Below are positions 9,746 through 18,943 of a stretch of DNA of 64,000 nucleotides, piece by piece. Source of the stretch: Rhizobium phaseoli (GTDB lineage Bacteria; Pseudomonadota; Alphaproteobacteria; Rhizobiales; Rhizobiaceae); contig NZ_ML133586.1 in NCBI RefSeq assembly GCF_003985125.1, forward strand, positions 29,148 to 93,147, in the 5' to 3' direction. Position 1 is the stretch's first letter. Each line of letters starts with the position of its first letter. The position numbers and the translations under genes are program-made. A model generated the notes under the pieces. The model searched no databases and was not told where the DNA came from. It saw only the letters and a program-made list of their open reading frames with translations.

Positions 9746-10471
9746 ATGCATTATCGCCAAAGGTCGGTGCTGTCTGCGGCACCTTGGCTGATCATCGGAG
9801 CTGCCGTAGTAGGCGCTTCGAGCGGTGTAACTGTTGCAGACTTCGAAAAGCCGGAACTGCTAATCGCCGCCCTGCTTGTCGGCCTTATCATCGGCATGTC
9901 CGTTGAGCAGTTCCTAACCAGGACGAGCAGACAGGCGTGGCGCGAGAGAAACAGGTCACGATCGGAGGAAAGGCGCTGGAACGAGCGCATCATACAGGAA
10001 CCCAGGCTTCAGACGCCAGCTGCTGAGCCATTGCGTCCAGTCGACGCCACGGATCAACTGCGTATTGTGATGCGCTCCAATTTCACCATTCAGCCATTGT
10101 TGAACAAGAGCGAAGCCCGGGTGTTTCGGGAACTCGACAGCGTCGTGATCGGCTGCAATTCCACCTGGCAGGTGATGGCTCAGGTTTCGTTGGGCGAGAT
10201 CCTTCGAAGTGCCGACCCAGACGCCTACAGTTGCATCAACTCCAAACGTGTCGACTTGCTCCTCGTCGACGGCAATTGCCAACCGAGGCACGTCATCGAA
10301 TACCAGGGCGGAGCACACCACCAAGGCACCGCGGCCGCGCGTGATGCGGTAAAGAAGGAGGCGCTGCGACGCGCCGGGATCGGCTATTATGAGGTGGTGG
10401 CTGGCCAAACGACGCCGTCGGAACTCAGGCGATTGGTCGAGAAGCTGGTGGACAACCCGCGTGTCACTTAA
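9746..10471 (+). CDS. DUF2726 membrane-anchored nuclease-like protein
   Basis: A protein of 241 residues. The ATG at 9746 is preceded by a strong GGAGAGGGG site and was chosen over an upstream in-frame TTG. Residues about 8-55 contain two membrane segments (APWLIIGAAVVGASSGVTVA and LIAALLVGLIIGMSV). A basic, polar linker follows, then a C-terminal DUF2726-type domain with LNKSEARVFRELD, RVDLLLVDGN, HVIEYQGGAHHQ and KKEALRRAGIGYYEV. That pattern of D ... ExQ followed by a K-R helix resembles the restriction-endonuclease-like fold, though activity is not established. It has no operon partner. Confidence 0.7.
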   Translation: MHYRQRSVLSAAPWLIIGAAVVGASSGVTVADFEKPELLIAALLVGLIIGMSVEQFLTRTSRQAWRERNRSRSEERRWNERIIQEPRLQTPAAEPLRPVDATDQLRIVMRSNFTIQPLLNKSEARVFRELDSVVIGCNSTWQVMAQVSLGEILRSADPDAYSCINSKRVDLLLVDGNCQPRHVIEYQGGAHHQGTAAARDAVKKEALRRAGIGYYEVVAGQTTPSELRRLVEKLVDNPRVT

Positions 10472-10674
10472 AGCGATATCATCACAAACCTATGCACGGC
10501 CGAGCCTCTTCGACAGGAAGAAACGATTGTCTTGCCGCGATGTAATTGAGGCACACCCGGAATGATCTCCGATCTCCAGGCGGTTCGCGAAAATCTGTTT
10601 CCGGCCAGTCGCGCAGCGATCGAGGACTTGCAGGCGTTCCCTTGGCATCGTGATCGAACCAATCGAATCCAAGC

Positions 10675-11496
10675 CTACAAGGCGCATTCGTCGCAAGCCA
10701 TCGTAATCGATGTACTGCCAGAACTTTGTCGCCATCCCGCAACGTTCCGGGCGATGAGCCTGATGGCCCTTGAAGGCACCCGGAATTGCCAGCGAGGCGC
10801 ACAGGCCGGCTCCAGTCGCTCCGCCCAGATGTAGACGGCGACAATTGCCATGAGTGGCAGATGATGCGACGGCGCAAGCAAGGGCAACAGCATCAAGCCC
10901 CAACAGCTTGCAATGCACCAGAGACCGTGTGTCATCCCCCATGCCAGCACATTTTCATAGGCCGCCGGCGGAAAGGCGGCCAGGCTGGGGCGGCGATGAC
11001 ACCGGTTCAGGGCGACCTGCTTCCAGGGTGAAATCTGCCAGATAAACGCGATGATCAGGCACGCGACCAGAGGCAGGGCGGAACTGGTTGAAGCTAGGCG
11101 CAGCGTGATCGCGACGCCGAGGAGAGCAATACCCGCCACCATCCATGTACCGAGATAACTGACGACAAACAACAGCTCGGCCCACGGCCGCACGCGCCAG
11201 AAGCTGCGCTCGCGCACATGCCTCAGTGGAACAGAGAGCGTCGGCAGCATCATTGCCATCACCATCATCGCCCAGCTGACGATCAGCTGCAAAGGTGAGA
11301 CGTAACTGAAGAAAAAGGCATAAGTCTTCGGTGAGGGAGTGGACCAGACGAAAGCAGCGGAACAGATCGTCGGCATGGAGGTGCTGTCGCCGCCGACAGC
11401 CAGGGGAATCCATGCCGAGCCGGCAGCCAGTGCGAGTGGCGCAAAACCGCGGCGCCACTCGCGCACCGCAGGAGAGGTGCTGCGCAAGACGCTCAC
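10675..11496 (-). CDS. DUF2182 integral membrane protein
   Basis: A 273-residue polytopic protein. Hydrophobic segments include LIVSWAMMVMAMMLPTLSV, LLFVVSYLGTWMVAGIALLG, LVACLIIAFIWQISPWKQ and GLMLLPLLAPSHHLPLMAIV. The MAMMLP and WQxSPWKxxxLxxCH patterns are those of DUF2182, described as predicted metal-binding membrane proteins. It overlaps the tyrosinase gene by 4 bases (ATGA), so the two are translationally coupled. A role in supplying or handling copper for the tyrosinase is a reasonable inference, but nothing in the sequence proves it. The C-terminus (RLIARNVAGWRQ and beyond) is basic. Confidence 0.75.
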   Translation of the reverse strand: MSVLRSTSPAVREWRRGFAPLALAAGSAWIPLAVGGDSTSMPTICSAAFVWSTPSPKTYAFFFSYVSPLQLIVSWAMMVMAMMLPTLSVPLRHVRERSFWRVRPWAELLFVVSYLGTWMVAGIALLGVAITLRLASTSSALPLVACLIIAFIWQISPWKQVALNRCHRRPSLAAFPPAAYENVLAWGMTHGLWCIASCWGLMLLPLLAPSHHLPLMAIVAVYIWAERLEPACAPRWQFRVPSRAIRLIARNVAGWRQSSGSTSITMACDECAL

Positions 11497-13094
11497 TCGA
11501 ATTGCCGATAGATGCTGATCCGGCCGATTTTGATATTCGCCGCATCCGGGATGTTTTCGAGCGGGACGAAACTTACCGGCAGGCGGGCGACATCAAATTC
11601 GCCGTCGAGGTGCATTTTATCGACAATGTCTGTGATTTCCAGCTTGTATGTGATGCCGTTTCCGGAATGTTTGCCTGCCGGATCGCTCGCCTGCGTCACG
11701 CCAAAGAGCGCGACACTGCCCGCCAGATATTTCTTGTTCCCGGCGGGATCGGCCCCCTCGGGCAGCCCGACATAGACCTGGAATATCACGGCGTCATGCA
11801 CGCCGGTGACATTCTCGAGATTGAGAAACACGCGGTCGGGCGCCGTCGGGGCGATCCTGTTGGCGCTCAGGCTTTGGCTCACCCTGGCCCTCGCATCCGG
11901 CTCGACCTTGACAGAGCTGCGCATAGTGCCGCTGCCGGCGAGCGACATGCCGCTGTCGCTGGCCGCGACCAGTTCCACCTTGTTCTGTGTCGGCATGTCT
12001 AAACCTCTTGTGGCAGCAACGGAACTCCGCGCAATGCCCAGTCTCTCCATGCGTGCGGCGACGGTGACGATCGGTCCGGCCTCCGCGCCGGGTGTCAGGT
12101 CGTCGTATTCATAGCCCAGACTGGCCAAGTCCTGCATTTTCGTCGGAGTATAAACCCATTTGGTCTTATCTGGGTTCGGCATTGTAAATTCGCGCTCACC
12201 GATGCTCGCCGGCCCATCCAACCATTTGGAGTCTGTCGGATTTTGCCAATCCGTCGGCGAAGTAAAGGGTTTGCCTGTGGGAAATTTGTTCCAGCTCTCC
12301 CACAACCGATCGATATTGCAGTGATGTAGGTAAAAGATAGGGTCGAGCGCTGCCGCGGTCGGAGTCGACATCAGGCCCGGCAATGGGCGCCCGGCCTGAG
12401 GCGAACCTGGCGGAAACACCAGGGTTGGGTGACCACCACCAACCAGCACATGGATGATGTTGTGCGGATCCGATTCGATTCCGCCGCTTTCTTCGCCGCT
12501 CCAGCTGAAGCCCGTTTCAACGCCACCGAATCCGGCACTGCCCCCGCCGCCGGGTCCGGCAAATTCTGGATCCTGCATCGCATTCAGGTTGGTTTGCGAG
12601 CTGACGTCGAATGGTGTGCTGCTGCTGAGCACCCCCCACCGCTGTTCGACAAACAGCGGATTGTCTCCGGTGCCATCCGGCCAATTGGCCGTGCGGAATG
12701 CCGGCGGCAGGACGTCCTGATCGGTTCCGAAATAGTTCCAATAGGGCAAGGCCCAGCTGGCGCTTGGTCCGTTGAGCAGTTCGATCTCGTGCCGGAGCAT
12801 ATTTTCCAGAGCCAGGAGATACCCGCGATGCCAGGGCAGGAAATACCAGCTCTGGTGCTGACATTGGTCGAGATAGGTCGACGTGTCGGATGCATTGGGG
12901 TCCGCATCGGCACTGTCGGTGATCTGATAGAAATCCCAGAGCCCGCGCCACATCCCATGAATCGCCGCATAGAAGTTCCAGCTTGTCGGATCTTCCAGCT
13001 TGCGGGCCTTCATCGCCTTGACGCCCCTTGCATACCAGAGGATCGGGTCGGCCCAGTCACTTCCCAACTCAAAGATATTCTCCCGTTTGCGCAT
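11493..13094 (-). CDS. Tyrosinase (type 3 copper phenol oxidase)
   Basis: A 533-residue tyrosinase that should oxidise monophenols or o-diphenols to quinones (melanin-type chemistry). CuA ligands are H46 (AAIHGMW), H80 (QHQSW) and H89 (LPWHRGYLLALE). CuB ligands are H211 and H215 (DPHNIIHVLVGG) and H257/H258 in DPIFYLHHCNIDRLW. Residues after about 320 form a long C-terminal domain that may shield the active site. No signal peptide is visible. Tyrosinases (melA) occur on symbiotic plasmids of Rhizobium and Sinorhizobium, but I cannot say this is melA. It sits in an operon downstream of an M4 protease and a small protein, and overlaps the DUF2182 gene. Confidence 0.9.
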   Translation of the reverse strand: MRKRENIFELGSDWADPILWYARGVKAMKARKLEDPTSWNFYAAIHGMWRGLWDFYQITDSADADPNASDTSTYLDQCQHQSWYFLPWHRGYLLALENMLRHEIELLNGPSASWALPYWNYFGTDQDVLPPAFRTANWPDGTGDNPLFVEQRWGVLSSSTPFDVSSQTNLNAMQDPEFAGPGGGGSAGFGGVETGFSWSGEESGGIESDPHNIIHVLVGGGHPTLVFPPGSPQAGRPLPGLMSTPTAAALDPIFYLHHCNIDRLWESWNKFPTGKPFTSPTDWQNPTDSKWLDGPASIGEREFTMPNPDKTKWVYTPTKMQDLASLGYEYDDLTPGAEAGPIVTVAARMERLGIARSSVAATRGLDMPTQNKVELVAASDSGMSLAGSGTMRSSVKVEPDARARVSQSLSANRIAPTAPDRVFLNLENVTGVHDAVIFQVYVGLPEGADPAGNKKYLAGSVALFGVTQASDPAGKHSGNGITYKLEITDIVDKMHLDGEFDVARLPVSFVPLENIPDAANIKIGRISIYRQFE

Positions 13095-13166
13095 CGCACT
13101 GTCCTCTCAGGAAACGATCGAGAATTGCTGGCCGCAGACTGCACGCGACCACTCAGGCCGGCCGCA

Positions 13167-13565
13167 TCAAACGCGCACCGCATAGAACGTGGCCGTATAA
13201 CCCGCGGGTGACTGACCATTGGAGTGGGTCACTGTCCGAATAACCGTACCGACGATGGTGTCGATCTGGTCCACGCCGTTCGGCCAGCGGGGAACGGGAT
13301 AGCCGAGATAGTCGTAGACCCATTCCTCGTTGTCGATCATGCCGCGCCCCTGCCATTTCAGCGTCGCCGGCGCGCCGTCCGTGGCAGCCCCGTCGAGGGA
13401 AAGAGACCAGCCGGTTCCGCCAAGAGAACCGCCGATCTTGCCGGGCGCAGGCTCGGACAAAATCAGCGTTCCCGCGCCAAAGCGCAAACTGTCGAAAGAT
13501 GCGGAAAGGTCGGGGTTGTTCACCAGGCTTCGATAACTCCAGATGCCGGAAAAGCTTATCGCCAT
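13167..13565 (-). CDS. Small beta-rich hypothetical protein of the tyrosinase operon
   Basis: A protein of 132 residues from the ATG at 13565 (MAISFSGIWSYRSLVNNPDL), which has a strong AGGAGG site 6 bases upstream. An earlier in-frame start at 13595 lacks one. The composition (many G, S, T and W, with LSEPAPGKIGGSLGGTGWSL and YPVPRWPNGVDQIDTIVGTV) suggests a beta-barrel or lipocalin-like fold. No signal peptide or membrane segment is seen. I do not recognise a family. It is 72 bases ahead of the tyrosinase and 63 bases behind the M4 protease, so it is probably co-transcribed with both. Confidence 0.6.
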   Translation of the reverse strand: MAISFSGIWSYRSLVNNPDLSASFDSLRFGAGTLILSEPAPGKIGGSLGGTGWSLSLDGAATDGAPATLKWQGRGMIDNEEWVYDYLGYPVPRWPNGVDQIDTIVGTVIRTVTHSNGQSPAGYTATFYAVRV

Positions 13566-13628
13566 GATAGTCCTCCTTCGGTGAAGCATGCTCAAATCAT
13601 GTGGCGAGCGGCAGAGGGTCCCCCCGCG

Positions 13629-15299
13629 TCAGGCGATGCCGACACCGTCGAATGACGCGTCGATCGCCGAAATCCGTCGCGCAAGCTGAGCGGATGGAGC
13701 GGTCCTGAACAAGGTGCGTGCCGCACTGACGACAGCCCGACGACTGTCACGGAATTGCGAGGTGCGCGAGAGCAGCTGCGTCACCGCGACATAGAAGACC
13801 GCGGCGACTTCGTCTGGCGTGAAGACCAGACTGCCGCCTTCCTCCGCCACCAGCATGAGATAAGCCGCCTTGTTATGGATACCGCTGTTGACATGCACCC
13901 CTCCCCAGTCGCCATTCTGAGTGACCGGCATGATCCGATACTGGTTCATATGTGCAGGCTGGCCCCGCGACGCGGGATCGGACATGTCGCGGATGGGACC
14001 GCCGCCTCGCGCGAACCCCTGCCCGAGCCTCCAGTCCCATTGGCGGGGATCGGGATTGCCTCTATTGGCGATCAGCATGCCGAAAATATCGGAATAGGAT
14101 TCGTTGAGCGCTCCGGATTGCGCTGCATATTCGAGGCGTGAGGTATTGTCGGTCACGCCATGGAACATCTCGTGCCCGACGATATCGAGCGCGGCGGCCA
14201 GGGTGAGAAGCTGGTTGCCGTTGAGCACCTGGCCATAGACCATTTGGACGCCATTCCAATAGGCGTTGAACCACTGGTTTCCACCGGGGCTTTCGCGCAT
14301 GACGACGCAATTGATGCTGGCGTTCATCGGGCCGCCGCGATTGTCGATATTATTCCTCAACACGACTTCACGGAGGAAATGCGCGACGGCCGCCGCATTT
14401 GCATGCGCGCTGACTGCGGCAGGCGGCCAGGCAGGTCCTATTTCGTCCCCCGGCAGCAGGGCATCGTTGACGTTCGGATCCCGAAAACGAAAGTCGAAGG
14501 TCTGGATATTGTTCACCGTGTCCTTCAGAACGGCGCGGGCACCAATTTTTTCGACATTTATGGTCCGTTGAACATTGCGGGCGTCGAAGGCGAGCTGCTC
14601 CTCGGCGGCCATTGTCGGGGTACGCGGTAATTCCGCAATCACCCTCCCGGTATTCGCATCCACCACGTAGTCGAAATAACGCGGCCTCAACGGACCGGAT
14701 CCGGCACTCTCCGGCATCGTCACCTCGACGTCCTCGAAAATATATGCCAGATGCCATTTGTCCTTCTTGGCCTCGTAATAGAAACTGAGACGGGGCGCGA
14801 CACCGGCGATCTTCTTCTTGAACTGGCCTTTCTTGTCGACCGCCGACGCCGCTCTGGTGGCCGAAATCTTCGCCACAGGCGGAACATTGGTCGGCTCCCC
14901 CAGCGCCGAATTCAGGCTCACGAGTTTGTTGTCGTCGTCCAGCTCCACGGTCACCAGCGACCCGTAGACAGGGATGTCGTGGAACGCCTGGCGAAATTTG
15001 ACGGTACGGGTATGGGTCAGTGGAACCGTTTCTGTGCCGATAACCTTGAATTGAGAGTCAGCGTTTTCTGCAGACGGCGCAGTAAAGTCGGGGACGCTAT
15101 TGCTTGTGAGCGCATGGCCGAGATATCGACGGGCCGCAGTCTCAGGGTCCACCACCTGTGTGGCAGCAGGCTCAAACGCGAAGGTCGGGAGGTCAGACTG
15201 TTCTTTAGCGAGAGCGGCGAACATAGGAGCCGATCCGGCGTCCGATACGTGCATCGAAAAAGATTTCATCCCGTTTCCGGGCCTGTGTGACTCTGCCAT
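13629..15299 (-). CDS. M4 (thermolysin-type) metalloprotease
   Basis: A 556-residue zinc endopeptidase. The zinc motif is HEMFH (H376, E377, H380), with the third ligand E400 in ALNESYSDIFG. The catalytic-site histidine region is GGVHVNSGIHNKAAYL. Residues about 60-230 look like the FTP/PepSY propeptide (FRQAFHDIPVYGSLVTVELD). The start at 15299 (MAESHRPGNG) follows GGGGAT; an ATG at 15344 is also possible. No clear Sec signal is seen, which is odd for a family that is nearly always secreted. First gene of the operon with the small protein, tyrosinase and DUF2182. A role in processing the tyrosinase C-terminal domain is an attractive but unproven idea. Confidence 0.85.
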   Translation of the reverse strand: MAESHRPGNGMKSFSMHVSDAGSAPMFAALAKEQSDLPTFAFEPAATQVVDPETAARRYLGHALTSNSVPDFTAPSAENADSQFKVIGTETVPLTHTRTVKFRQAFHDIPVYGSLVTVELDDDNKLVSLNSALGEPTNVPPVAKISATRAASAVDKKGQFKKKIAGVAPRLSFYYEAKKDKWHLAYIFEDVEVTMPESAGSGPLRPRYFDYVVDANTGRVIAELPRTPTMAAEEQLAFDARNVQRTINVEKIGARAVLKDTVNNIQTFDFRFRDPNVNDALLPGDEIGPAWPPAAVSAHANAAAVAHFLREVVLRNNIDNRGGPMNASINCVVMRESPGGNQWFNAYWNGVQMVYGQVLNGNQLLTLAAALDIVGHEMFHGVTDNTSRLEYAAQSGALNESYSDIFGMLIANRGNPDPRQWDWRLGQGFARGGGPIRDMSDPASRGQPAHMNQYRIMPVTQNGDWGGVHVNSGIHNKAAYLMLVAEEGGSLVFTPDEVAAVFYVAVTQLLSRTSQFRDSRRAVVSAARTLFRTAPSAQLARRISAIDASFDGVGIA

Positions 15300-15344
15300 G
15301 GCAAATCCCCATCCCCATAGAGGCAGCCGCGTCGCAGGCGGCAC

Positions 15345-15922
15345 GCCGGCTATGCAGTGTTGCTTCGGTCAAATCCGATATCGCTCACACCCTTCTAAAT
15401 CGTTCGCGGAGGTATCCATGCTCGTCGGCTCGCCATCTGTAGCGCACGTCCTGTTCGTTCTGCCCGCGTCTACGGTTCAACGCCAAAGTCACAAAAGCAC
15501 AGCATGCTCCGCGAGTAGGGTCACGACATAGTCGCGTCCCCCTCCGAGAGAGGATCCGGAAGAACTGAAATGGTGTGGATGCCCTTATAACGATAGGTTT
15601 TATTAAAACACGAACGCAAGCAACCATCAAGAGCTTTATCGTTCATAGTACAATTATTTCATGCACTCATTATTACTTGTAGGGACGATGGATCCATAGG
15701 TGTGCAGGTGGCCGCATTAGGCCTTGCAGGGAGAAAACGCGCACCAGCCGCCTGGATGAGAATCTGCATTGGTCGGCAAGGCGGATTTAGGCTCAGAGGC
15801 GGGTCTGGGAGAGCAGGCAACTTGCGAGCACGAGCAGCTTGAGCATGATGGCGACGAGGAGATCTTGGCTATTTTTCCTGCGGCTTTGAATGTGTTTGCT
15901 AAGCGAGCAAGAGCGGGGGGAC
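15345..15922. other. Upstream region of the M4/tyrosinase operon; no gene seen
   Basis: Contains an AT-richer stretch around 15590-15680, the likely promoter zone of the minus-strand protease operon, and no convincing coding frame. Minus-strand residues decoded from about 15790-15915 (SQDLLVAIMLKLLVLASCLL) look like a transposase tail or chance hydrophobic frame. I could not assign it. Confidence 0.35.
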
Positions 15923-15961
15923 TGAACCGCGCCGGGTTTGCCGGAGACCGTTTGGTTTAAG

Positions 15962-16867
15962 TTATGCGGCCATAGCTGGTGCGTCCAGCATGGCGTAGTA
16001 TCGTTCTTCTGCCTCTGCTGGCGGAATATTCCCAATGGGTTCCAGAAGACGGCGGTGGTTGAACCAGTCGATCCATTCGAGCGTGGCGAACTCCACGGCT
16101 TCGAAGTTGCGCCATGGGTCCTCGCCGATGGATGACCTCGGCCTTGTAAAGACCGTTGATCGTTTCGGCGAGAGCATTGTCGTAACTGTCGCCAACGCTT
16201 CCGACAGACGGCTCGTGCCCGCCTCCGCCAGCCGTTCGGAATAGCGAATGGACACATATTGCGAGCCGCGGTCGGAATGATGAACCAGCGCGCCACGTTT
16301 AACGGGCCGCCGATCATGAAGCGCCTGGTCGAGGGCATCGAGCACAAAGCCCGCATGGGCCGTTCGGCTTGCCCGCCAACCGACGATACGGCGGGCGAAG
16401 GCATCAATGACGAAGGCCACGTAAACGAAGCCCTGCCAGGTCGCGACATAGGTGAAATCGGATAACCACAGCATGTTCGGCGCTGGAGCGAAGAACTGTC
16501 GGTTCACCCGGTCGAGCGGACATGGAGCGGACTTGTCCGACACGGTGGTTTTGACTGGCTTGCCGCGAATGACGCCTTGAAGCCCCATCATTCTCATAAG
16601 CCGAGCGACGGTGCAGCGGGCGATGTCGTAACCTTCTCGCTGCAACTGCCGCCAGACTTTGCGCACGCCATAGACCTGGAAGTTCTCGTTGAACACCCGA
16701 CGTATCTCGACTTTCATGGCAATATCATTCCGTTCGCGGGCCGATAGGCGGTCCACGTCCATGCGCTTGGCGATAACCTCATAATAGGTGGACGGGGCAA
16801 TCGGCAGCAGTCTGCAGATCGGCTCGACCCCGAGCACCGAGCGGTGTTCGTCGATGAAGGAGATCAT
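15962..16867 (-). pseudogene. IS3-family transposase orfB with two compensating frameshifts
   Basis: The frame is open for 301 residues. It has the IS3 integrase core: HTH-like start, YGVRKVWRQLQREG, LWLSDFTYVATWQGFVYVAF (first D), and ALVHHSDRGSQY (second D). Between about 16215 and 16130 the expected text (EPSVGSVGDSYDNALAETIN) is found one frame over. The normal frame reads TSRLSEALATVTTML instead, then returns to PWRNFEAVEFATLEWIDWFN. One base is missing near 16215 and one extra near 16127. The segment out of frame includes the third catalytic acid (the E of ALAET), so the product should be inactive although the frame looks intact. Confidence 0.8.
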
Positions 16868-17195
16868 CGCTTCAGTGGGCGGTCGAGCTCCGCCTGGGCA
16901 AAATACGCCGAGGCTTTGCGTAGAATCTCATTCGCCTGACGAAGCTCGCGGTTCTCTCGCTCCAGAGCCTTCATCTTCTCCGCCACGTCACTCGGCAAAC
17001 CTGCACGCTTGCCGCTGTCGACCTCGGCCTTCTTCACCCATTCATGGAGGGTATGCGCCGAGCAACCGATCTTGGCCGCTATCGATGATACCGCCGCCCA
17101 GCGGGGGGGGGATGTTCGGCTTCATGCTCCGTCACCATCCGAACGGCGCGGGCACGAACTTCAGGAGAGAATTTGTTCGTCGTCTTGCTTGTCAT
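16864..17195 (-). pseudogene. IS3-family transposase orfA, frameshifted
   Basis: From the ATG at 17195 the minus strand reads MTSKTTNKFSPEVRARAVRM, an orfA start (helix-turn-helix, DNA-binding). At a run of nine G on the plus strand (17103-17111) the frame is lost, where a non-homopolymer PSRW codon stretch is expected. Downstream, in the other frame, come AAKIGCSAHTLHEWVKKAEV, the leucine-zipper part ERENRELRQANEILRKASAY, and the end LDRPLKR. The stop overlaps the orfB start. Confidence 0.75.
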
Positions 17196-17247
17196 AGACC
17201 CTACTTCTCACGAGTTGGGGGCTCCGGCAAACTCGGCGCGGTTCATT

Positions 17248-17516
17248 CTGACAAGACCTCCATACCTACGACCCGGCCCGTGAAGGGCTTGAGCCGCTAA
17301 TCGAAAAGGTGTGGAGTTATTGCGAGGCCAACGGGATCGCCGCGAAGACTGTGACGCTCAAGTTGAAATATTCTGATTTCGCCCAGATCACCCGCAGCAA
17401 AACGGTTCCCACACCGCTGCCGGTAATCGCCGACCTGAAGGAGATCGTCAACCTTCTGCTGGTGCCGATCTTTCCGCCCCGAAAGGGCATTCGCTGTGTT
17501 CCGGCGTGCAAATTTG
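17248..17516 (+). pseudogene. dinB: 3' fragment of DNA polymerase IV (dinB)
   Basis: Immediately right of the IS3 element the plus strand reads QDLHTYDPAREGLEPLIEKV, ANGIAAKTVTLKLKYSDFAQ, ITRSKTVPTPL and LLVPIFPPRKGIR. This is the little-finger domain and C-terminal end of DinB, a Y-family translesion polymerase. All the catalytic part is missing, and the last residues (CVPACKFGLKL) deviate from the usual ending. Confidence 0.75.
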
Positions 17517-17528
17517 GCCTAAAGCTCG

Positions 17529-18893
17529 TCAATGCCAATGATTGTCGTGGTCGTGGTGCGCGCCGGTCAATGCGTTTTTGAAATAACGGTTATAGTATTC
17601 GAGGTCGACGTGATGCACCTGTATCCACACGCCGGGAACATGAATTGCATCGACATGCGCGGGGAAGCGACCATGGGTATCATATATGTACTCGCAAATG
17701 TCCGTCACGCACTCAATCACGTCGCTACTGTACTCGGCGGCCTCGGTTAGGTAACGATCGCCAAAGTCATCCTTGTAAATTCCCTTGAAAAGGGCCGCAT
17801 CCTTGTAAATCCCCTGTGAACCAAACTTGGCCGAAACCACTTCGTCCACGGCTTCTCTCATGTTTTGATAGTTCGGGGGGGACTTCGCCTTGATAAGGTC
17901 GCGGTCTCCCAGTCGCAGACCAACCGGATGTGCCCTGAGGCTGCTGTATTTCGGCAGCGGCACCTGCCAGCGTAAAATGTCGAGCAGTCGCCATTTCGGC
18001 ACAGCGAAATCGAAACCTAGCATCGGACCGTAGCTGTCCCGGAATTTTGGATCGCCGAGCAGTACCGGCGGGCTGATGGAGGCGTGAATATAGGCTCCTA
18101 GGCCCATGGCATCAGCGACCAACATGAGATTCTGGAGCAATAAATCTGCTTCGATCTGGGTCCGTAGGCTACCGATGACGCCGAGCGGCACCTTGATCTC
18201 TTCGTTGAGAAATCGATTCTTGACCCATTTTCCTACGCCGGCCCTAAGATAGAAATTACGATCGTCAACGATTGTTGGTCGGTGTCCTTCGGGCTGTGTC
18301 AAGAGATACATCAGGCCGTTAATATATTGATGTGACAGGTCTACGACGGGAAAAAGCACCGTCGTGCCGGGCAGGTTCGACAGCAAGCGATTGGAATCGA
18401 GATAGGCGGGGAATTCGCGGTTTGCCGTATCCAGTCTGCCATTGCTAATTTTCACTTTCGCTCGTTTGGCATGTGCGATTAGTGCCTCCGGTTCGAACGA
18501 TAATGGTGGGGTGAACGGAACCCTGTCGATGAAGTATGTGCCGGTATCGTTGATGAGGAAGAAATATGTCCCTTGGGCATTGTCGGGGCTGCCGGCCGTT
18601 CGCCCTTCCATATGGACATTCGGCTTTGCCATTACGAACTCGCCGGTGACAGGATCCTCAAACGGCCTGTCCGGCATTGTAAGGCCGGTAAGGCCAGTCA
18701 TGGCGATTAAAATTGCCTCTTCGAGGTCGGTAAGTGGCACCGGTTTTTGGGTGGATTGATAGGTCATGGTGCCTGCTTTGATCAGGGGAACACCTCGGCC
18801 GATCCGGTGCGTACGCCGTTGAAGAATCGTCTGGATTAATGGGCGCTCGAGCAATCGCTCAAAACCGGTTTTGTTTGTCTCCTCGCTGCTCAT
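17529..18893 (-). CDS. Nitroreductase-like protein of the haem-dioxygenase operon
   Basis: A 454-residue soluble protein, last gene of the four-gene operon. The N-terminal part has RRTHRIGRG (residues about 26-34) and LTDLEEAILIAMTGLTGLTM, which resemble the RRSxRxF and LxxLLxxAxGxT segments of nitroreductase-fold flavoproteins. A later stretch, LLLQNLMLVADAMGLGAYIH, resembles the helix in the same fold that packs against FMN. The protein ends with HHDHDNHWH, a histidine-rich tail that could bind metal. The similarity is by eye and I am unsure. If correct, it would be an FMN oxidoreductase acting on a product of the dioxygenase. It follows the membrane protein gene by about 50 bases. Confidence 0.5.
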   Translation of the reverse strand: MSSEETNKTGFERLLERPLIQTILQRRTHRIGRGVPLIKAGTMTYQSTQKPVPLTDLEEAILIAMTGLTGLTMPDRPFEDPVTGEFVMAKPNVHMEGRTAGSPDNAQGTYFFLINDTGTYFIDRVPFTPPLSFEPEALIAHAKRAKVKISNGRLDTANREFPAYLDSNRLLSNLPGTTVLFPVVDLSHQYINGLMYLLTQPEGHRPTIVDDRNFYLRAGVGKWVKNRFLNEEIKVPLGVIGSLRTQIEADLLLQNLMLVADAMGLGAYIHASISPPVLLGDPKFRDSYGPMLGFDFAVPKWRLLDILRWQVPLPKYSSLRAHPVGLRLGDRDLIKAKSPPNYQNMREAVDEVVSAKFGSQGIYKDAALFKGIYKDDFGDRYLTEAAEYSSDVIECVTDICEYIYDTHGRFPAHVDAIHVPGVWIQVHHVDLEYYNRYFKNALTGAHHDHDNHWH

Positions 18894-18943
18894 GTTTCCT
18901 CCCCAGCCTCCGAATGTGGCGTCGACGACCCAGCTTGGCCGTC

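Larger units (their letters stand above)
15923..17245 (-). mobile_element. IS3-family insertion sequence with 24-bp inverted repeats
   Basis: Bounded by near-perfect 24-bp inverted repeats: TGAACCGCGCCGGGTTTGCC... at 15923-15946 and its complement at 17222-17245 (one mismatch). It contains overlapping orfA and orfB on the minus strand. No 3-4 bp target duplication is seen at the ends (GAC on the left, TTC on the right), and dinB sequence is found only on the right, so a deletion or rearrangement followed insertion. Confidence 0.85.
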
